Origin: Methanoprimaticola sp047501175
Lineage (GTDB): Archaea; Thermoplasmatota; Thermoplasmata; Methanomassiliicoccales; Methanomethylophilaceae
Length of the DNA stretch: 64,000 nucleotides
Direction of reading: 5' to 3'
Assembly: GCF_047501175.1 (NCBI RefSeq)
Contig: NZ_JBEQWH010000007.1
Span: 39,520-103,519, forward strand
Part shown: piece after piece, positions 60,288-64,000 of the stretch
Numbering within the stretch: position 1 is the first letter of the stretch
Layout of the letters: each line of letters starts with the position of its first letter
Program-made: the position numbers and the translations under genes
The notes under the pieces: generated by a model
Database searches by the model: none
What the model was told of the DNA's origin: nothing
Seen by the model: only the letters and a program-made list of their open reading frames with translations

Positions 60288-61118
60288 TCAGAGCCCGTTC
60301 TCGATGACATCGAGGAGCTCCGCGACCTCTCCGTCCGGCATCCCCACCGTGGGGAAGTAGACGGGGAGGTCGTACTTCGACACATCGACCCTGTCGAGGT
60401 CGTCCAGACCCGTCCCGAGGACGTATCCGAGCGCCTGCTTGTGATGCTCTCCGCCACGGATCAGCGGATCGTACGCCTTCAGGCAGGACCAGTCCCTCGA
60501 GCCGGATACTATGACGCGGCATCCGCGTTTCATCATGAGCCATGCCGAGACCAGCCCGCGATCGTCGTCCACCTGTGCCAGCACCTTTCCCTGACTGCCC
60601 ACTGGAAGTCCCGCATGGCATCTGATGTAGTCCCCGAAGATGTATGCCCTGTTGTCCCTGACCTCCACGTAGAACGTCACGTCGGGGTCCGTCAGGTCCA
60701 CCTTCACGCCCTTGTCCTCGTTGGCGAGGAATATCGCCGAACCGACCTCGCGGCCGACATCCATGCTCGTGTACCCCTGGGAACCTTCCCTGCGGGCCTT
60801 GACCGCGAACGACTGCCCGGGCGATAGCCGGGGAATGGAGAACTCGGCCGCGAGTGCGCACATGTCCTCCATCTTCGAGGAGGTCTCCTCCGTGATGGAC
60901 AGGGATGCTATCCCAAACACGCGCCTCAGGGAGGCCACGGCCCTCTCCGGATCCTCGGCCTCCACATAGAACCTGGCACCCTGCTTGTTCACGAGTGCCT
61001 CGACACCGTCCTCCATGAGCATCGCCACGGCATTGTCGCGAAGCTGATTCTCGAACCTCTTCCTGACGGGAGCGCTCTTGAGGCCGATCTCGGAGTACCT
61101 TGCGAGTATGATGGACAC
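60288..61118 (-). CDS. ThiI-like THUMP protein with degenerate PP-loop
   Basis: 276 residues. The N-terminal ferredoxin-like domain and THUMP domain (about 1-165) follow ThiI closely (LARYSEIGLKSAPVRKRFEN, SFAVKARREGSQGYTSMDVG). The linker LPVGSQGKVL is then followed by AQVDDDRG (181-188) where ThiI has the SGGxDS PP-loop, and SAWLMMKRGC continues the normal alignment. The adenylation site is thus missing, and the protein is about 100 residues shorter than usual archaeal ThiI. It may still bind tRNA. The start is GTG, 25 bases after a TATA element (ATTTTAATC). Confidence 0.8.
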   Translation of the reverse strand: MSIILARYSEIGLKSAPVRKRFENQLRDNAVAMLMEDGVEALVNKQGARFYVEAEDPERAVASLRRVFGIASLSITEETSSKMEDMCALAAEFSIPRLSPGQSFAVKARREGSQGYTSMDVGREVGSAIFLANEDKGVKVDLTDPDVTFYVEVRDNRAYIFGDYIRCHAGLPVGSQGKVLAQVDDDRGLVSAWLMMKRGCRVIVSGSRDWSCLKAYDPLIRGGEHHKQALGYVLGTGLDDLDRVDVSKYDLPVYFPTVGMPDGEVAELLDVIENGL

Positions 61119-61140
61119 GCCCGTTCAACCCCGAACACGA

Positions 61141-62460
61141 TTAAAATGATATCGCGCAGACGACGAAATAGAGGATGAATATCACGGACAGGACATACAG
61201 GACGGGACTGACCTCCCTCATCCTCCCGGCACCCATCATCGTCACGCAGTACAGGATTATGCCGAAGGCGATACCGTCCGTGATCGAGTAGGTCAGGATC
61301 ATCATCAGCACCGTCATGAGTATGGTTATCATGGTGGGTGTGTCCGACCAGTCCGCTCCCTTCAGCTCGGACATCATCGCCGCCCCTACCAGGACCATCG
61401 CACCGACGGTACAGCTGTACTCGATCATACCGAACAACGGGGCTATCCACAGCGACACCATGAACAGGATCGCGACCACGACCGGCACCAGACCTGTCCT
61501 TGCCCCGGCCTCCACTCCGACCGCCGATTCGGCGTATGCGGTGGTGGGGGTGCATCCCACCGCACCGGACAGCGACGCTATGCCCGCATCCACCCTGAGC
61601 GCGGTCTCGCAGGTCACGTTCCCTTCGTCATCGGCGAACCCTCCGCGCTTCCCGACCGCCATGAGCGTCCCGGAACCGTCGAAGAACTCGACGAATGACA
61701 ATGCTATGACCAGGACCAGGAACTTGATGCTCAGGAGATTGGGCCCGATGCCATCCAGGAAATCCCCTATCGGAGGGGCCGCGGGGGATGCGAACAATGA
61801 CTGTGGAAGGTCGATGACCCCTATCGCCACGCCCATGATGGCAGTGGCAATCATCCCTATGAGGACACCTGCGGACACCTTCTTCGCCACGAGGAACACC
61901 GACACTACTATACAGAACAGTCCCAGGAGCACCGCCGGGTCCGACATGTCGCCCAGGGATACGAGTGTGGATGGACTGTCCGCGATTATGCCTGCGTTCT
62001 GAAGACCTATGAACGCTATGAAGCACCCGATACCGGCGGTGATCCCCGCCTTTATCCCGAACGGTATGTTGTCCAGGACCCTGCGCCTGATACCGGACAT
62101 GGTCGCCACGAAGAACAGCGCCCCGGATATTATGACGGCCACCAGAGCCTCCTGCCAGGTGAACCCCATGGTCAGGACGGCCGTATAGCAGAACATCGCA
62201 TTGATGCCCATCCCAGGGGCCATCGCGACAGGGAACTTCGCGTACAGCCCCATCAGGAGCGACCCTATCGCGGACATGAGGATCGTCGCCGTGAACGCCG
62301 CATCCGGGTCCATGTGGGCGTCCGACATCATCTTCGTGTTGACGGCGATGATGTACGACATCGCGAAGAACACCAGGAACCCGCCCTTTATCTCCGTCCT
62401 GAGATCGGATCCCCTCTCGGATATCCCGAAGTATCTGTCCAATGCCGAAGATACGCCCAT
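61141..62460 (-). CDS. Purine permease, NCS2 family (AzgA-like)
   Basis: 439 residues, about 13-14 membrane spans. The AzgA/PbuG-type pattern is clear: FFAMSYIIAVNTKMMSDAHM, AMAPGMGINAMFCYTAVL, FVEFFDGSGTLMAVGKRGGF and GCTPTTAYAESAVGVEAGAR TGL (two adjoining blocks). It imports adenine, guanine or hypoxanthine with protons. The TATA element (ATTATTAAGACC) stands 25 bases before the ATG. Confidence 0.92.
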   Translation of the reverse strand: MGVSSALDRYFGISERGSDLRTEIKGGFLVFFAMSYIIAVNTKMMSDAHMDPDAAFTATILMSAIGSLLMGLYAKFPVAMAPGMGINAMFCYTAVLTMGFTWQEALVAVIISGALFFVATMSGIRRRVLDNIPFGIKAGITAGIGCFIAFIGLQNAGIIADSPSTLVSLGDMSDPAVLLGLFCIVVSVFLVAKKVSAGVLIGMIATAIMGVAIGVIDLPQSLFASPAAPPIGDFLDGIGPNLLSIKFLVLVIALSFVEFFDGSGTLMAVGKRGGFADDEGNVTCETALRVDAGIASLSGAVGCTPTTAYAESAVGVEAGARTGLVPVVVAILFMVSLWIAPLFGMIEYSCTVGAMVLVGAAMMSELKGADWSDTPTMITILMTVLMMILTYSITDGIAFGIILYCVTMMGAGRMREVSPVLYVLSVIFILYFVVCAISF

Positions 62461-62546
62461 GGATTAAGCACCGTGTTACGGTCTTAATAATGATGCCCCC
62501 GTCGGACATTCGCAACATTTAGTAACGATACGGGGGATGGGGGCAC

Positions 62547-63371
62547 ATGGATCCGATCGTGTTGGCAGGGCTCATCGTCATGGGCCTCGGCGCGGGCGTG
62601 CTCGGAGCGCTCTTCGGACTGGGCGGCGGGATAATATTCGTCCCGCTCCTGATGCTCGTGTTCGGACTGGCTCCCACAGAGGCGGTGGCGATCAGCCTCA
62701 TCGGCATAATCGCGGGATCGGTGGGCGCATCGACCGTATTCGTGGACAAGGGCCTGTCCAACGTCCGTCTGGGGCTGCTGATGGAGATAACGACCGCCGC
62801 AGGCGCCATCATCGGAGCGATCGTCGCGACATACCTCCAGGAATGGGTCCTGATGGTGATCTTCGCGGCCATCGTCTACATCAGCGGATACCGCATGCTG
62901 AGGAATCCGGAGAAGGTCGTCCCGCCTTCGGAGGACTCCTCCGGGAGGTATGCGTTCAGGTACAGCGACGAATCCAACGGGGAGTCCATAGACTACGAGG
63001 TCCAGCACATAGGGGGCGGCATGGCCCTGTGCACCGTGGCAGGCATGATCTCCTCCATGACCGGTGTCGGCGGGGGGATGGTCAAGGTCCCCCTTATGAA
63101 CATCTACATGCACGTCCCGATGAAGGCCGCGAGCGCCACGAGCAGCTACATGATCGGGATAACCGCATTCTCCGGAGCCGTGACATACTTCCTAGGAGGG
63201 CAGGTCCTCCTCGAATATGCGGCAGGGGTCGCCATCGGGGCGTTCCTCGGAGCCTTGGTCGGCACATCGCTCACCAGGAGGATCGACGCCAAGCATCTCA
63301 GGAAATACTTCTCCGTGGTCGTGTTCATAATGGCGACCATGGTGCTCCTTCAGGCGGTGGGGGTCCTATGA
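62547..63371 (+). CDS. TauE/SafE family anion exporter
   Basis: 274 residues, eight predicted spans with the internal duplication of the family: GALFGLGGGIIFVPLLMLVF in the first half and MTGVGGGMVKVPLMNIYM in the second, separated by a cytoplasmic loop (about 130-160). TauE/SafE proteins move sulfite, sulfoacetate or similar anions; the substrate is not known here. It overlaps the following DUF1634 gene by ATGA. Confidence 0.88.
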   Translation: MDPIVLAGLIVMGLGAGVLGALFGLGGGIIFVPLLMLVFGLAPTEAVAISLIGIIAGSVGASTVFVDKGLSNVRLGLLMEITTAAGAIIGAIVATYLQEWVLMVIFAAIVYISGYRMLRNPEKVVPPSEDSSGRYAFRYSDESNGESIDYEVQHIGGGMALCTVAGMISSMTGVGGGMVKVPLMNIYMHVPMKAASATSSYMIGITAFSGAVTYFLGGQVLLEYAAGVAIGAFLGALVGTSLTRRIDAKHLRKYFSVVVFIMATMVLLQAVGVL

Positions 63372-63634
63372 ACCTGAACAGGTCCACGGCATTCACCCTC
63401 CGTGCGGGAGTGGTCCTAGGGATGGCACTGATGGCGATCGGTCTCGTCATGAGCATGGGCGGGTCCGGCGACACGGTCCTCCGTGCCGGCATACTCGTCC
63501 TGATCCTGTCGCCCTTCGCGGGCGTGGTGGTCTCGTTCATCTGCCTGCTCAGGGAGAAGGACGTGTTCTGGTCCGCTGTGGCAGGCATACTCCTGCTGAT
63601 CACCGTATCCGGCATAGCGATATCCATTATCTGA
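63368..63634 (+). CDS. DUF1634 membrane protein
   Basis: 88 residues with three hydrophobic helices (about 10-30, 40-60 and 68-86) and LRAGILVLILSPFAGVVVS, the core of DUF1634. This family is usually encoded directly behind TauE/SafE genes, as here, and is probably a partner of the exporter. Confidence 0.8.
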   Translation: MNLNRSTAFTLRAGVVLGMALMAIGLVMSMGGSGDTVLRAGILVLILSPFAGVVVSFICLLREKDVFWSAVAGILLLITVSGIAISII

Positions 63635-63731
63635 CGCTGCGTGGGACCGCTGGATCTGGCGACGATAGTGCGGATGTGAAGGACGGACCTAGCGACCGAG
63701 AATCCGAAAAATACGATCAGGATGGAAAAAT

Positions 63732-63746
63732 TGGTGCAAGGGAAGG
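63732..63746 (-). repeat. Duplicate of the tRNA-Leu 3' end
   Basis: TGGTGCAAGGGAAGG occurs here and again at 63801-63815, where it is the 3' end of tRNA-Leu (CCA, discriminator and acceptor stem, read on the minus strand). The copies are 69 bases apart. This is the pattern left by integrase-mediated insertion at a tRNA 3' end. Confidence 0.5.
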
Positions 63747-63800
63747 TGGCAACAGTGATGCCGCTTTGAATCACGACGATGTCGGACTGGTTGAGAATGA

Positions 63801-63888
63801 TGGTGCAAGGGAAGGGATTTGAACCCTCGAACTCCTACGAGAATAGGCCCTGAACCTATCTCCTTTGGCCAGGCTCGGATACCCTTGC
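63801..63888 (-). tRNA. tRNA-Leu (CAG)
   Basis: On the minus strand GCAAGGG (63888-63882) pairs with CCCTTGC (63811-63805), followed by discriminator A and encoded CCA (63803-63801). The anticodon stem-loop is ATAGG-TTCAGGG-CCTAT, anticodon CAG. A long variable arm (TCTCGTAGGAG) marks a class II tRNA. A TATA element (TTCTTATATATC on the minus strand, about 63919-63930) lies upstream. The last 70 bases of the window hold nothing else. Confidence 0.93.
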
Positions 63889-64000
63889 ACGGAGAGCCTT
63901 TAAGGTGCGGATATAGTTCCGATATATAAGAATTGGGTACTCCTCTAGTGTGTTTCCTAATTCCTCGATTCTGTAATTCAATCTGGTTGTTTCTTCAAAA

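Overview
The window is archaeal chromosome, most likely from a host-associated member of the Methanomassiliicoccales (Thermoplasmata-related methanogens). This rests on gene content and signals, not on a database search. It carries an archaeal isoprenoid operon (isopentenyl phosphate kinase, type 2 IDI, GGPP synthase), RadB, a class I CCA-adding enzyme, archaeal NAC, ribosomal protein L15e, type II GAPDH with archaeal PGK, and AlaX. An orphan 5S rRNA gene is unlinked to 16S/23S. There is a six-gene Ech-type [NiFe] hydrogenase and an FmdE-like protein. Many genes have a box A TATA element about 25 nt before the start codon, as expected for leaderless mRNAs. Large secreted BspA-like and beta-helix proteins suggest life in a gut or similar community. 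Several genes look bacterial in origin: a GAD-domain AspRS, MazEF, a MarR/MFS pair and glycerol kinase.

Layout. 0-5 kb: SCP2-like protein, initiator tRNA, a transposase-derived gene and the first amtB-glnK pair. 5-11 kb: TPR and DUF2284 proteins, then the gatCAB operon facing a bacterial-type aspS; the two together can supply Asn-tRNA. 11-14.7 kb: two small secreted proteins, a second transposase-derived gene with a frameshifted end, and an Lrp regulator. 14.8-20.2 kb: alaX, NAC-hypC, 5S rRNA and the isoprenoid operon. 20-24 kb: radB, AIM24-family gene, bud32-XTPase and mazEF. 24-27 kb: gap-pgk. 27-32 kb: two near-duplicate acetolactate synthase genes with a foreign-looking DUF4143 ATPase between them. 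32-40 kb: CCA enzyme, tRNA-Pro, CoA-disulfide-reductase-like gene, glycerol kinase and a DUF234-type ATPase. 40-45 kb: echABCDEF. 45-50 kb: nitrilase-acetyltransferase pair, MFS exporter with MarR, ilvC. 50-56.5 kb: Sel1 protein, transposase fragment, asparagine-synthase-like protein, a candidate structured RNA and a two-gene surface-protein operon. 56.8-64 kb: L15e, FmdE, the second amtB-glnK pair, ThiI-like protein, purine permease, TauE-like exporter and tRNA-Leu.

How the genes work together. Ech couples ferredoxin and hydrogen to ion translocation, and HypC serves maturation of its large subunit. The two Amt-GlnK pairs take up ammonium and share an operator-like motif next to their start sites. 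The two IlvB copies and IlvC belong to valine/isoleucine synthesis. IPK, IDI2 and GGPPS make the C20 chains of archaeal lipids.

The observations most worth following are: an 11-base poly-C/G tract directly upstream of the surface-protein operon, which may allow phase variation; a compact multi-helix RNA candidate at 52537-52665; tandem 20-bp palindromes upstream of the inserted ATPase; a pair of full-length proteins with a transposase-like architecture that have lost the catalytic residues; and a ThiI-like protein without its PP-loop.
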